Positions 12,739 to 25,035 of a stretch of DNA of 64,000 nucleotides are shown here, in pieces. The notes below the pieces were generated by a model. It ran no database searches, was not told the DNA's origin, and saw only the letters and a list, made by a program, of their open reading frames with translations. The translations under genes and the position numbers were made by a program. The stretch spans positions 310,001 to 374,000 of the forward strand of contig JAOALB010000032.1 in assembly GCA_025331125.1 (NCBI GenBank). Direction: 5' to 3'. Origin of the DNA: Mycogone perniciosa (Eukaryota > Ascomycota > Sordariomycetes > Hypocreales > Hypocreaceae). How positions within the stretch are numbered: position 1 is the stretch's first letter; every line of letters begins with the position of its first letter.

Positions 12739-13628
12739 CACTACGAAGGAAGCACCGTCGTAAAACAATAGGTAGAAGGGCCTTGAGAGAGAGAGAGAGT
12801 CTTCGTTGGTGGTCTGAAGTGTTCTCGGTCTGAAAAGTGAACTTTACGAGAACGCATCTTTTGTGCTAGCAGCATCCACAATAGTCCATATTTACACACA
12901 CATGCCTTGACTGTATCCCCATTTACATGAATTCAGGTCGCCCACAAGTACAGCAGCCCAGGGGCCATGCTTCATATAGTCTCACACTCTCAATAGCCAG
13001 TTTTCTCTTGTAAGTGCCCAGGCACATATACATAGTAAATTCTTTCCCCAGCAGAGACCATCAATGATCTCTTTATTGGTCAGGCGAAGAACCGGTCAGC
13101 TTCCCGGACCATCCCCCGCATGAAGCTCGATTCACTGGCACCGTCGTCTGTGAGCCGTCAGCTGGTCTCCCGAGGGCTTTACCCGGGCTACTGGCGCTTC
13201 AAATTTCCTTACAGCTGCTGACAGACAACGACTTTTTATTGTTCTAGCTAGAAGTTCCAAAAGTGTGTGGTGGGTCTGCTTTTCTCTCTCTTCTATTCCC
13301 CCCTTTACCTCACCCAAATCCTTCACCTTTTTTGGTCTTCTGACCTTACCACAACAGCCAACTTTCGAGGCTGGCTGCTTAACTCACCCTCACTTGTTCA
13401 CAACAAGATAACTGTGATTATCGTGAGTTAAGGTTCGCAGACCTGAGATCTTTCCCTGGTGGTCCTTTCTGTCACTGCCCGAAAAGAACTTACCCAACAC
13501 CCTCTCCTGAGACTCCTCGTGGGTGGTCCGCCTGTGAGGACGCCTCTCACTTTATCCTGATTCAAGCCTTTTCTCGGGGGGCCAGTTTCTATCAGTCAGC
13601 CTAGTCAGTAGGCGCTTCAACAACATGG
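12739..13628. other. Intergenic region and probable leader of the Myb-like gene
   Basis: It contains a GA microsatellite (12785-12799) and, from about 13260, CT-rich DNA typical of fungal promoters and leaders. An ATG at 13625 opens a six-codon ORF (stop TAA 13643-13645) that overlaps the first in-frame ATG of the next gene. Confidence 0.5.
12785..12799. repeat. GA microsatellite
   Basis: A run of about seven GA units, just after the DUF4202 coding region. Confidence 0.8.
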
Positions 13629-13645
13629 ATGTCATCGTCGGCTAA
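13625..13645 (+). promoter_or_regulatory. Short upstream ORF (6 codons)
   Basis: ATG GAT GTC ATC GTC GGC TAA overlaps the ATG at 13629 in another frame and ends 50 nt before the in-frame ATG at 13695. This is an arrangement that could favour reinitiation at 13695. Confidence 0.4.
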
Positions 13646-15168
13646 CCATGTGCTGGCAGGCATTTTCGAGGGGATCCTTCATCGTAGCACCGTGATGGCA
13701 GCCAACATGGATGGCTCTAGCGAGCAGACTTCGGCTACCAGCGACTGCCCACCTAGCTCCGAAAACCAGGGCACCTCCTCCGGTTATGACTCGAGCTCCA
13801 AAGCAGAGTCGTCCTCTGCGCAGTCGGATGGCATCGTCTGTCAGAAGAAAATCGAGAGTGAATGCCTCAAGAACGCGACTTGTCTCAAGGGCAAGCGCTT
13901 GAATAATCGCGAGTGCCTCAAGGCTACAGGTGCGTGCTCTACAGTGAAATACTTTCGCATGACAACACGAACGCAAAGCAGGGCTAACTGTCGGGTATCT
14001 AGAGGCACTTGATTCCGAGACTTCGACTGAACCTTGTCTTAAATTGAAGAAGAATGCGGGAAACAACCGGAAGACTCTGGAATCAGAAACATCCGACAAG
14101 GATGAGACTTCCGCCGCCAGCACTAGCACTGGTGTTGTTGACTCCTCCGCTGCAACCTCTGGCGATAGCTCGGGGGTCCCACAAAGCATGGACACTGAGT
14201 CTGGTACTGAAGCTGGTACCCAGACAGATGATGCTCCACAAGCTAGCACGGCGGATGTTGAATCCTCTAAGGCGGCTACCGAAGATACTTCAAGCGAGCC
14301 CCCAAAGCCTAGCTACAAGAAATCTTCCTGGAATCTGTCGGAAGACAGTGCCCTCAGAGGAATGAAGGAGTCCGGAGATGCCTTGACCTGGGCTAACATC
14401 GCCGCCGCTCTCGGACGCAACAGGGACGAAGTGAAGGCCCGTTGGAAGGCCATCAAAGACCAGGCTACCTCTGGAGATGCCAACAAAGAGCAAGGTGCCA
14501 AGGGCAAAGAAAAAATCCAGACAGCGGAGCCAAAGGGCAAGGAAACCTCCCAGGCCAAAGACAAGGCCAAAGCAAACCCCAAGGATACGGCCAAGCCGAA
14601 GATGCAAGTCGACGTTCCAGTAACCCCTGACAGACCGATCAACGGCAAAGCTGTGGCTACTCCGGGTGTGAATGAGCACAATGTCACCAACGGCAAGGCT
14701 GCGTTGGGGAACAAGTCTTCCAAGAAGAAGACCAAATTATCCGACCCCTACTATGATGACTTCTATTCCGAGGAGGAAGAATCCTCCAAATACTCGTGGA
14801 CTCCCTACGACCCAGCCAAAGAACAACACAGAGAGGCCCGGTATCTGCAGAATCACATTTACAATGAGCTCTATCCCGGCTACATCAACCCGGAGCCTGA
14901 TGAATTCTTTGGGCCTCGAGACTGCGAGGTGCTTGCCTCCATTGAGAGCAAGTATCAGCGCTCCAAGTGGCTCGAGATGCAGGCCAACTTCTACAATGTC
15001 ACCGGCCGTCTAGTCCCGATATTTATGATCAAAGCAAAATGCGAGAGTGCTGCAGAAGAACAGCGACAGGAACGAGAGGCAGCTCGACAGGCTCGACAGG
15101 CGGCCAAACGTGTGGAAGAATGGGTCAAGAAGCTCCCAGACCAGGGCTGTGAGGACCCTGAGTCGTAA
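13629..15168 (+). CDS. Myb/SANT-like domain protein (466 or 488 aa)
   Basis: Exons 13629..13929 and 14003..15168; the junction reads LKATEALDSETSTEPCLKLKK. A single Myb/SANT-like module lies in the middle (KKSSWNLSEDSALRGMKESGDALTW, then NIAAALGRNRDEVKARWKAIKD), with the spaced Trp residues of such helices. It is flanked by Ser/Thr/Lys-rich disordered stretches and a conserved acidic-aromatic C-terminal part (DPYYDDFYSEEEE, KYSWTPYDP), ending in a charged helix (EERQQ-type, QARQAAKRVEEWV). A nuclear chromatin or DNA-binding role is inferred from the module only. The start may be 13629 or the in-frame ATG at 13695 (MAANMDGSSEQ), which I think likelier because a mini-ORF overlaps the first. Confidence 0.75.
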
Positions 15169-16283
15169 TCATAAAACGCAGTGGTCGAGAGAAGGGGAAG
15201 CAACCATCTAGGTGCTTCCACTATTCATCAGCCGTAATGCTGATTGGGATAAACGGGCTTTGGGTTCATCTTTTTTTGTTTCTTTCTTTTCTATTCTCCT
15301 CGTCTACTGCGCAGGTGTGAAGAGGAGCACGCCGTTAACCGCGGGATAGAACTGCAGGGTTTCTATCTCCTTGGGGAGAAAATAGAGACAAGGAAGAGGG
15401 CCTCAACCCTGGAACAATAAATTTGGCGCAAGGAATGGTGGAATAGGCCGGGTATTGAGGTCTGGGTCAAATTTCGCGGAGTAAGGAATTTCGGAGGCTG
15501 AGGCATGATTCTCTGGAGGCTCCAGCAGGTACATATAGAGGGACAAGGATTTTTGCTTTGGTAATAGACGATAGAACCCATAGGCCAGGAATAAAATCTG
15601 CATTCACCAGGCTCTCTCGGTCCATACAGGCATATGGAGTATACCCAATCTAATTGCTCCTTGGCATGCTAGATTACCGGTTATCTGTACATAAAATACA
15701 CATTAGATCTTCAACGTCACGTCACGCCACGCCCGATACTCCCTCTATGCAACTATACTGATCTCGCCACCAGATACACACGTTATTTTCCGAACAAGCA
15801 CCTGAGCCTCCTGCCTCCTGCCTCCGTCATGCAAAAAGCCTTGTATGCCCATCTCGAAAGGGAAGAAGAAAAATGGACAACGAAAGAAATACTAAAATCA
15901 TGCCGGGCATCAAGAAAAATCTTGAAGTAAGGATGACTACTCAACCCAACGCGGGTCGAAACACCTTATCCATATTACATACCCGTAGCTGGGCATTAGA
16001 GGCAAGGGAGAAACAGAGTAAAGAATGAGCTGAACAAACATGCTATGCTGTCAATACACCTGCCTGCGCCAATGGCCAAACCAAAAAGCACTCTTAGATA
16101 GTGTAAACATTATGAAGATACCGCGCGAGAATCTGCGCCAGATGATGATAAATGAAGACAGTTCACCAAGTCGACATTGGCGATATATGTCATCGTATAT
16201 GGTAAAGAAATGCGCTGCAACAGTTCGATGCTGGCAGCTGTCCAGCTCAAGTCACTAAGGACTTTCTCGTGTCGAGGAACCAT
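15169..16283. other. Intergenic, convergent 3' ends
   Basis: 1.1 kb between the 3' ends of the Myb-like gene (+) and the 14-3-3-like gene (-). It is AT-rich with no supported gene; it should contain both terminators. Confidence 0.55.
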
Positions 16284-17204
16284 TTATATAGGATTTTCCA
16301 TGCCAATAGGGGGTGTGGCGCCAGTAGAAAGGGCGGAATTCGACATATGTGCCTTGCTCCGGAGTATATCGTTGGATCCAAGCCCACGCCTCATCATCTT
16401 TCCTAAGACAGTAACGAGCTCGCAAGCATCACGAAACATGTCGTCATCCATGCCCTCGGTAGCCTCATAGACCTCGTTTATGGTGTCTCTAGCTAGCTTG
16501 CGACTAGCATCAGCGTCGTGGAGACATTCGTAGAGAAACGCGGCGTACTCGGTTTTGACGGACAAGCGCAGTGAGTGTGAGCCCCAGAGGAGTTTATCGG
16601 CCAATTGGGAAGCCTCTTCGAAGTGTCGATGTGCTGTGGGTAAGTAGTCTTTGGCGGGCAGCAGAAATGATAGTGAAAGTGGAGAAAGCGGTGCTTCAAA
16701 GCCAGGGGGAGGGCCAACAGGTCCGCCTTCCAGAGCATGTGTAGGCTGCACTGAGGATGGCCTGTGATATAGGTCGTCGTCTGTAGCAATGCCCTTGCCC
16801 TTATCCAGCCTTGAGTGCTCGTTGATGGCAATAGTGGCAGCCTCGGGATCCCAACTAGCCATATTAGACACGCGGGGTTGATTGCGAAAGAGCACAAAAA
16901 TGTGGTGAAAGCTGGCACGCAGTTTGTAGGCCAAAACCTTCAACTCGACGTAGCTGCTGACGAAAGGAATGACGTATTCCTGAAGCATCTTGAGACCCTC
17001 ACGTGCCAGCCAAAGGATGCGCATAACATCCTCATGAAAGATGGGATCGGGTTGGCGGCGCTTCTTGACCTCAACGAGCTTATCAGCAAGTCGAAGAGAA
17101 AGACCGAGAAGCTTGTAGAGCGTGGATGAGAGAATGGTGTTGTCATTTTCGACGGCCTTGGCCATCCGGCCCAGAAATTTCTGATCGACTTCGGAAGACG
17201 CCAT
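16284..17204 (-). CDS. Divergent 14-3-3-like domain protein (306 aa)
   Basis: Single exon starting MASSEVDQKFLGRMAKAVEN; the ATG at 17204 is preferred to the upstream non-ATG codon. The helical pattern follows 14-3-3 proteins: an N-terminal helical pair, a central FVSSYVELKVLAYKLRASFHHIF stretch equivalent to the family's VFYxKMKGDYxRYL region, and a C-terminal part (YLPTAHRHFEEASQLADKLL; LRLSVKTEYAAFLYECLHD) equivalent to the AYKEAxxIA and LGLALNFSVFYYEI helices. Differences are marked: an extra low-complexity segment at about residues 108-183 (VGPPPGFEAP), and His-His at about 100-101 where the canonical Arg-Tyr of the phosphopeptide pocket is expected. It may have lost standard phosphoserine binding. 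The homology call is from pattern only. Confidence 0.6.
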   Translation of the reverse strand: MASSEVDQKFLGRMAKAVENDNTILSSTLYKLLGLSLRLADKLVEVKKRRQPDPIFHEDVMRILWLAREGLKMLQEYVIPFVSSYVELKVLAYKLRASFHHIFVLFRNQPRVSNMASWDPEAATIAINEHSRLDKGKGIATDDDLYHRPSSVQPTHALEGGPVGPPPGFEAPLSPLSLSFLLPAKDYLPTAHRHFEEASQLADKLLWGSHSLRLSVKTEYAAFLYECLHDADASRKLARDTINEVYEATEGMDDDMFRDACELVTVLGKMMRRGLGSNDILRSKAHMSNSALSTGATPPIGMENPI

Positions 17205-20200
17205 GAATAATCCAATTGTGACCGCACCAATCAACACAGCTCAGCTCTTGGATGTTGTCTTCGCCAGCTCGGCAGCCGCAGGGGCACACGCTCGATCCGA
17301 GCAGTGATGATACGAATCCTATGAAAGGAGGTTAGGAGAAAGGGAGGAATGGAAGCGGGTTCCTGCAGCACGGGCGAACAGTATAGGAAACAGTGCAGCT
17401 CTGAAGCAGTACAGCCTGGCATATGAAAAGAAGCGTAGACATGGATAGACTACTCCGACGCAAGAACACGCCACCCTGCGGCACGGGACGACAGCTGGCA
17501 GGTTGTGATTGGGTCCTCCAGAAGAGGAACAGTGACACAGCTAGTGGGAGGTCTGTAGCTGAAGATATAAGAGGCAGAATACTATAGGGTTGGTGTGTGA
17601 TTGAGGGTTGGAAGACCGTGTGAGCAATGGCAGGAGGGAATAGATGAAAACGTGGAGCAATAGCAGGAGACAAAGGCACAAAAGAAAAGAAGAAAAATCT
17701 GAAAAATGAGTCGAGAGGTTGAAAAGGAGACAAAGGAGACAGAGGAGGACCAACCACTGAGGAGGGACGCCACGGCGTGGTGTTGGTGTTGGCGCAGATG
17801 GTTCAAGGCCAACCATTAGAGGTCAGGCGAACGGGTCGTGGACGTCAGAGCAGAGGTGGAACTGCCGAGTGCATAGCAGCGACTGATGCACTTGATGGCC
17901 TGGACGAAGAACAACTACTCTTGTTAAGGTCAGCCAGAGATGAGGCGTAGCAAATAAGGCAATTGTGATGGAATGGTGGTCGTATAACGACAGGGAACCA
18001 AGCGTAGTGAGCGAAACAAGTGGGCGACTTGAATGAGCTGATAGTACGGAGTAGCGCGCGCGAAAGTAGCAGCGAATTGGAGACAGGCAAAGATTTGAGA
18101 CGTGAGCCGCCGAGGAGAGAGAGCCTCGTCAAGCGCCGGGGGGTCGCCAATTGGGTTGCTGGAGCTGCAGAAACCCCTTGTCCAAACTCGGATAGAAGCG
18201 CTGCCACCACTGCGCTCAGAGTACGAGTATTCGTACGGAGAAGATACGAGTACAGCGTGTAGAGTCTGCAGGCGAGAGAGAGAGACTCGTCCGTCTTGCG
18301 TCCATCAACCTCGGACCAGGGGGCGGCATCGGAAAGCGGTGAGATGCATCCGAAACTGGGCCCCAAGAGCAGGCCAACATTTAAAACAACATGGAACAGG
18401 TGCAGAACCTTGCAGCCTAGCATGCCGCTGCATCTGCAGGCACGCACAGACAAGGGACTGGTTGCATTGGATGGCTGTTGCTGCTGGTGTCTGCCTCTGC
18501 CTCTGCTGGCGACTCTGCTGTGTCGTTGTAATAAGTGATGGCGATTGAGGATGTTGAAGATATCAAGCAAAGGTCGTCGAACCGGACTGCATGGGCATTT
18601 CTCTCTCTGTCGCCGTCATCTCTCGTTGGCCTTTTCTCCCGTCTCCGTCATCTCACGCGCGCTTCCCATCATGTAGTATGTGTCTTCTTCATCCTCTTCA
18701 AACCACCCATGCATCTGCTCAGTTGCGCGTGGAACCTTTGGCATCGATGCACGTGCGGGGTACGTGGGTGATGCGCGCTCGCGCGTGGTTGAGAAGAAAG
18801 AACAGAGATAGGGTTTCCTTTCAAGATCGTCTTACCTCAAAGCGTGCGAGTCCAATGTACGGGCCAGTAAGGAATGAGGCGGACAGTGTGGGTGTGCGGG
18901 TGGTGCGACCTGGTTGGATGCGATATGACGATAAGTGCCCGTGTACTCCGTAGGTATGGATGGATTCAGAAGCTCATCACGAGCACAGCGGGCTACAGGC
19001 TGGAAGATGGCGAGTCCCCAAGTCACCAGAAGGTCATTGATTGATCCCGTTATTGCATCGCCATCAAGAGTAGTTTTGCACCTGAGCACCCGGATGGCGA
19101 TTTGAGGCGCGTATGTGTCGTAAGTAAATAATGAAAAGAGAAAGCTGACAAGAGAAATCGCTTCCCCAAAGCCCAGCCAAGCAGAAAAGCAAATCTTCGT
19201 CGGCTCGAATTCGGTAAGCCGCTAATACTACTGGTCTGTCATAATAATATTACTTATACTCGTACCGGACGTCTTTTTGTACTCCGTACTACGGAGTAAT
19301 AATACTAATCTCATCATACCTAGGTAAGATAATAGTAGCAGTCCTGCACAGTTGTCGCTGGCCGCCACCATACGCGTGCCCTCACACAAAAACGCGATAC
19401 GCGCCTTGCCCATAGTAGGTGTTTATTTTTACTACTCCGTACCTATTTATTATATCTTATGCGTACTGGAAGTACGAAGTATGGCTAGGTACGTCCAACA
19501 GTCCTCTAACGAGCAGTATTGGTCTTTTCATAATTAATACTAATATACTATACGAAGTACGATGTTGCTCCATTGCTGGAGACGCGTGGTGTATTCGCCG
19601 ATGGAGCCTCCATTGACTCCTTGATGAATCCTTGCAGGAGCACGGAGTAGTGCTCTACTCGTATACTTTGAGCACTTCAGAGACCGCTGTTGACCCCTTT
19701 ACCCATTATTGCACGGAGTGCATTCATACAAATACCTAGGTAGTCTCGTAGACGCGTCCATTTGTCTCTGGTCCCTAGCGAGTCGTATGTGTCACTCTCA
19801 CCGATGACAGTTGCTAGCCAACCCAAGAACCTGCACCATCCATCCCATATTATTCCTCACGACGGTCAGATCATAACATCTCTTGTTTCAATACGGAGTT
19901 CATGCTTACCAAGTATAAATAAAATGCCCCCTTTCCTCTTTAATACCTATCTTATGGTGACATATGTGCATGTACAAGTACATGCACTAGGTGTGCAAAC
20001 ACATCCTACAACAAACAACTGATGCTAACAGCCCTACCCACCTTCTAATGTCTCAGACACTGTCTCGAGGGCTTCGCATCAGTCAACCTCATGCTGGTTC
20101 TGGTTCTCCATGCAGAGTACAGAGCAAAGAGCCGGACAGTTGCCATTATTTTGCCAGCTACTTCCTCGTAAAGGCCTCCATGTCATTCTCAAGAGACGTG

Positions 20201-20430
20201 CACACCACATGGCCCTGTCATACAAGGGCGCTGATACAAAATAGAACAAAGATTCTCTTTTTTAACCCTACCTGACCTTGCTATTTCAAAGCGTACATGC
20301 TATCCCGTACCTCCTCCATTTTATGTATGTTCCTAAATCATTGTTCAATCATCTGGCGCAAGTTTACAAAAGCTGGTCCTAGGCTTTTGTCATCGCCCAA
20401 CTATGGTATATACATGGCTGTCATACAACA
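17205..20430. other. Long non-coding stretch upstream of the 14-3-3-like gene
   Basis: The part next to 17204 is pyrimidine-rich on the minus strand (17540-17780) and looks like the leader and promoter of the 14-3-3-like gene. The rest holds many copies of the dispersed motif (18045, 18944, 19280, 19290, 19433) and low-complexity words. ORFs are short and of low-complexity composition; none was accepted. The right end is the 3' flank of SCAP. Confidence 0.5.
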
Positions 20431-23400
20431 TCAACTAGATGCTCTTGGTCTTGTCGCGCCGCCCAGCTTGCGACGTCTCCCTGATACATTCATCGGAGAC
20501 TCACGGCTTGCCTCATCTGATCCGGCCTCGAATCGTTCATGCCCGCCCACTGTCACCAGCTTGATCACGTTACCAAACGCAAACGCAACCGACATGAGCC
20601 CGATTTTGACTTTAGGACCCAGCTCGGATATGATAAGATGTTCAGCTTGTTCATTGTCCACAAAGAGCGGCCTGGATTCGTCCTCTGTCACCCGATCTCC
20701 CATTGATGCTCTCCAAACCTCCCAGCAACGGAATGTGTCTTTCGTTCTGTCCCGCCCTTGAAAACGATTGCGCACGTTCGTGGTTGCATCCTTTTTGATG
20801 CCGTAACCTGCTTGAGGACTGCGCCGGAGGCCCACGACGCTACCATCAGATGAGATTCCCCAAACACCAGGATTGCCCACGTGTTTCTTTGTTTCCTTTG
20901 CGCCCTCCCATGTGCACCATCCGCTGATTGTGCCATCGGCCTTTTCCTCAAGACAAATTGCATCGTCCTCGTCCTGGGGCGCAAAGTTATGTAAAACACA
21001 ATCTCCCGATTCTGCACTCATATAACAGAACGTGAAAGAGGTTAGCCCTATTGATCTGGCATTCGAAGACCGGTGGCATGAATAGGCACACTCGAGGGAA
21101 CGTGGCTGCATCCTCTCTACTTGGAACGTATGCAAAATGGAGCCGTCTTCTGCACTGACGAGATAAACATGCTCGACCGATGCCGCGAGAAAATGGGCAA
21201 GAGGCGAAAGTGGCACAACTTGATACACCCCCGCATTTATGAGCCGACTTATTGAAAGGTTTCGGGATTCCCACGACGATTCACTTCGTGTAGTAACGTT
21301 GATATTCCCGTGTCTTGATGCAGACACGACAGAGAGCCTCGAGCGGGGGTGATGATTTTCTAGGAACTCCCATATAAATCAGCCATTAAACCATTGAACG
21401 ATGAATCAACCCTTATATTGCTTACCTTTGCTAACGAGTGGACGAGCGGATAGAAGCCTGGGGCAGAGGGCGAATTCGCGGCTCCCACCACCGCCACCAC
21501 CAGAGGTTACTTCAACTTCTGTCAGTGTACCATGACGCCAAACCATGATCAATTTCAGTAATCCAGATGAAGCACGGTTTTCAAAGAAGAAGGCTTCTGG
21601 CCTCGAGTTGTGGCTGTCTACAGACACCGAGGGGCCCCACGAGCGGTCGGGGAGGTTCCAGAAAGCAACGTGTGACGATGACAAGATAGCCAACCACTGA
21701 GATTCATCATCAATCGCCACGGCCAAGACCGGGAATAGGTTCCCATCTCCATTTTTCGTGCTAGTGATGGGATAGCCTTGGCCGCCTCCCTTGATATCCC
21801 AAACATGAATGACACGGTCTAGACCAACAGAAACCATTTGGCCCCCCGACGAATTCGCAAGCTTAGCTATGTCAAGCGTGTGAGCCCCGGATAGGGTCTT
21901 TACGGACAGACTCGGGCATTCATTTGACTCGTGCTGGTCGTCCGTTTTAGTCTCGTTTTCCAATAGAAGATAGCTAGTGAGTAGGCGGAGCGCTGCGACT
22001 ACAACTATTACGATGACGATGAAAGTTCCTAGCTGGTGATGGATGAAATCGTATGCCGCTGGGAGTAGAGTAGGTTCTTTCCTATGTGGTATGCGATCAG
22101 AGCCCTTCTTGACAAACACCAAAGGTTCATAGACTCTGGCTATGTAGCTATAGGCCGATGGTTTGATGATACGAATGATTTCGCGTGTTGTATCATGATC
22201 CTGTAGTCGCAACCAGGATGTAGGGCTTCTTGCTTGGTGAATATCTTCCAGCAGGGATGTCTTTGGGGATTTCGCATGGTGCTTCATGTCAGGACCCTTG
22301 TATAGACGCAGCATCTGCTGAAATATGTCTTCACCTCCAAAAAAATGTGACTGGGCGATGAGAACGAAGCCGATCATGACAATTGTTCCGGCGATGCGGG
22401 TCGATAAGGCAATCTTGCCTCGGAGGAGCTGCTTGACCCAGGATGAGCCACCTCGAGCCTCATTGAAGCTTCGATTATGACGCATGGATTCCTTTGCTAG
22501 GGCATCTCCAAGCTCCATTCTGCGTACATCGACGCTCAAGACAGATAAAAAGAAGGTGGAGAGAAAGAAGAAGTCGAACACGATCGCAACAGCGGCGAAG
22601 ATGCAGAATGCAGACACTCCTGGTGAGACCAGGCAGGACATGCCCATGAGAATCAAGACGTTTTGCACGGTACTCGCAAGCGCAGTGTGAGCAGTCTCAC
22701 CAAAGGCGTGCCCTATCCTATTGCTTGTGTTATCCTCGGAAGGTGTAAGAATGACGGCGTTTATGAGCCGAAATATGTTTTCCAGACTCATGGAGAGGAT
22801 CACGAGGGGATACGCCGCACGCGGGATTCGAGAGAGATCAATATTGAAGATGGCGCAGATGGTGAAGCTAGACATGATGGAGAGAAAAATCTGGGTCATA
22901 ACGGTGACTATGAGGCCAAACTTTGACTTCACTGCCCGCAGTTTTGACAGGCTGATAAGGAAATATAGAAGAGTAAGGGCGTATGCCACGGCCAGAACGA
23001 TGGAGTCCTGCATTGAGATGGGCCGGAACTGAAACTCATAGAGCTGGCTAGCCGAGACACGACCATCTGGCGGGTAGATGTCCCATTTATCTCCTACTTT
23101 TCCAGGCAAAGATGGCGCCGTGGTTTCCCACTGGCGGCCAACAGGAGAGTCGCGAAGGTGTAGGAGGGTAATAACGAGAGCGTCCGCCGCCAATAGGCGA
23201 CGGTCTTCGAATCGCTTGCCACTAAACACGATAGAGTGCCGCAAGGTGATGTTGGCAGGCGTAGATTGGTTCTTCTTGTCGTTGACAGTTGATAAAACAT
23301 CGTGGTCGGCCAGTATACGTTCACGGGAGCAATTCCAGTACAGCAATGGCGATTGAAAGATCCAGGACTGATTGGTCAAGCCATTGACAACATGGAGGGC

Positions 23401-23960
23401 ATCACGCTGAGCCGGAGTCAAATGATCATAGCGGCCGTCGTCAGGGAGAGGAACCCCGGAAGATCTGCTGGGCCCAAAGTCTTGAGTGACGCCGAGAAGC
23501 TCATCTTGAAGTTCGAGTGCAGATGAGAGAATCTCGGTGCTCAAGGCCTGCATGTAACTAGCGTGGATCCAGATGGAGCGCATAACGATATCTGGCACGG
23601 CATTGACATCGTATGGGAGAGGCTGGGCGACTGTCCATACATGATGAGGGAGATTCGATGCCCCATTAATGAAATCAGTAGTGAAAAGGAAGGGGATCGG
23701 GTAGATGAGAACCGTTGCAACTGCGGCTGAGATGAGCAGTGTTGTGACTGCTAGACGAGACGCATGCCGGCCATAGCGAGCGAAGCCGCGGCGGAGCGGG
23801 TGGGATGGAGAGAGGATCGGCGCCTCAGTCGTTCTAGAGATTGGGGCCACGAAGTCAAATGTCAGCCCGATGATGCTGATGAAGAGCACGCGAGTGTCTC
23901 GTTAGAATACAATGATGGCATATCTCACCCTCGCAGCGGGTACAATAGGTACCAAATCAT
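20431..23960 (-). CDS. SCAP: SREBP cleavage-activating protein (SCAP), sterol-sensing
   Basis: ER/Golgi escort of the sterol- and hypoxia-responsive transcription factor SREBP. Three exons: 23960..23929, 23833..21426, 21359..20431 (1122 aa). Exon 1 is 32 nt and encodes MIWYLLYPLRG; splicing to TTEAPILSPSHPLRRGF gives the N-terminus expected of fungal SCAP, so the non-ATG opening of the main exon is rejected. A membrane helix near residue 45 is followed by a large lumenal loop with NQS, NCS and NIT glycosylation sequons. The sterol-sensing domain of several helices spans about 288-445 (VAYALTLLYFLISLSKL; VFDFFFLSTFFLSVL). A further helix (FIVIVIVVVAALRLL) precedes cytosolic WD-type repeats (ISVGLDRVIHVWDIKG-like motif). 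No disruption is visible. Presence of SCAP implies an SREBP pathway elsewhere in this genome. Confidence 0.92.
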
Positions 23961-25035
23961 TTGGAGAACGTGTGGCTGTAATTGAATTGAGATGATCCAT
24001 ACAATCAAATGTTAGTCCATGCAGCAGTCCCTAAAACTCCGAAGATGCGTTGTGCTTGTCTCTATGCCTTGTTGGCGATGCGTCGCGACATATGCTCATG
24101 CCCGTATCAAGTCAGAGGAGCGGATGTGGGAATCTGTTAAGAACTGGCAGTAGTATGTGCAATATATGGAACAGCGATTAATAAGTAACATCCGAAAAGG
24201 GAAGAAAGAAAAAGAAAGCATCCGATGCAAGGAGGACAGTATTATCAGAAGCGGCACATTTGGCCACATCCAGCCGCGTCTCTTCGTCCTACCTGGGCCA
24301 GGTGGGTAAGCTGGTAGACAAAGCAAGTTGGCAGCGGCAGAGATTTTACCTGTGAATACGCTATTGGGCATGGAACGGAAGAGGTATGAAGACACAGAAG
24401 CACTACAGTGTGGAAAACGACACGCGATAGATGCGGCTTGAAGACAACCCAATCATATAGATGCCTATACGGAGTACGAAGTAGATATCAACAGAGATAT
24501 ACCTATCTAGAAGCGTTTACGAAGTACAGGTATCGTTCTCAGAACAGGAAACGTCACCCTTATGTAAAATCTAATAAGCCGGTTGCTCCTACTACTACTT
24601 ACTACCTACTAGTAGTAGTTAACTTACCTAGCTAAGTAAGTATGGGAGTTCCATGCTGATTAAATTAAACTGTCCCAATGAATGGCACATGGTGATAGCA
24701 CTACCACTCGTATATGATACTATAGTGCCGAAACATGAATCCCAGCGCTGAGGTTTCTACAGGTACCTTAAGGATACAGGTGGTCATTTGAGAAGGTGCC
24801 CGCCCGACTGCGAAGTACTGATGCTGCTACTAGGTAATTAGCACAAGTACGAAGTACTCCGTACATCATCAAAGACCTACCCCGCCCCCACCATTGGCTT
24901 CATCGCACATTTACTAAACAATGGAAAACCAAGTTATTTCGGCATCTGGTTTGATCCTCCCTTAGGGAGTATGTGTTATAAATATGCTAACACATAACAC
25001 AGGAAGCAGGCCGTGTGTGATTAGAGCGAGACGAA
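23961..25035. other. Divergent intergenic region SCAP / JMJD7-like
   Basis: About 1.1 kb between two divergently transcribed genes, so it holds both promoters. It contains the dispersed motif at 24468 and 24855, CTA/TAG-rich short palindromes near 24590-24620, and a TATA-centred inverted repeat listed separately. Confidence 0.6.
24970..24996. promoter_or_regulatory. 9-bp inverted repeat enclosing a TATA-like sequence
   Basis: TATGTGTTA, nine-base spacer, TAACACATA. The left arm and spacer create TATAAATA (24977-24984). It ends 39 bp before the ATG of the JMJD7-like gene, so it is in the core promoter or 5' leader. Confidence 0.6.

Noticed and set aside
17332..17816. Overlapping Pro/Ser/Phe-rich minus-strand ORFs upstream of the 14-3-3-like gene
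   Set aside because: Composition follows from pyrimidine-rich leader DNA; several frames are open at once.
18535..18953. Plus-strand ORFs of 78 and 120 codons in the 17-20 kb gap
   Set aside because: Low complexity, no start context, no continuation through plausible introns.
23834..23889. Apparent SCAP N-terminus from the uninterrupted main exon
   Set aside because: It opens at GTG and reads through intron sequence; the 32-nt exon at 23960..23929 gives the conserved MIWYLLYPLRG start.
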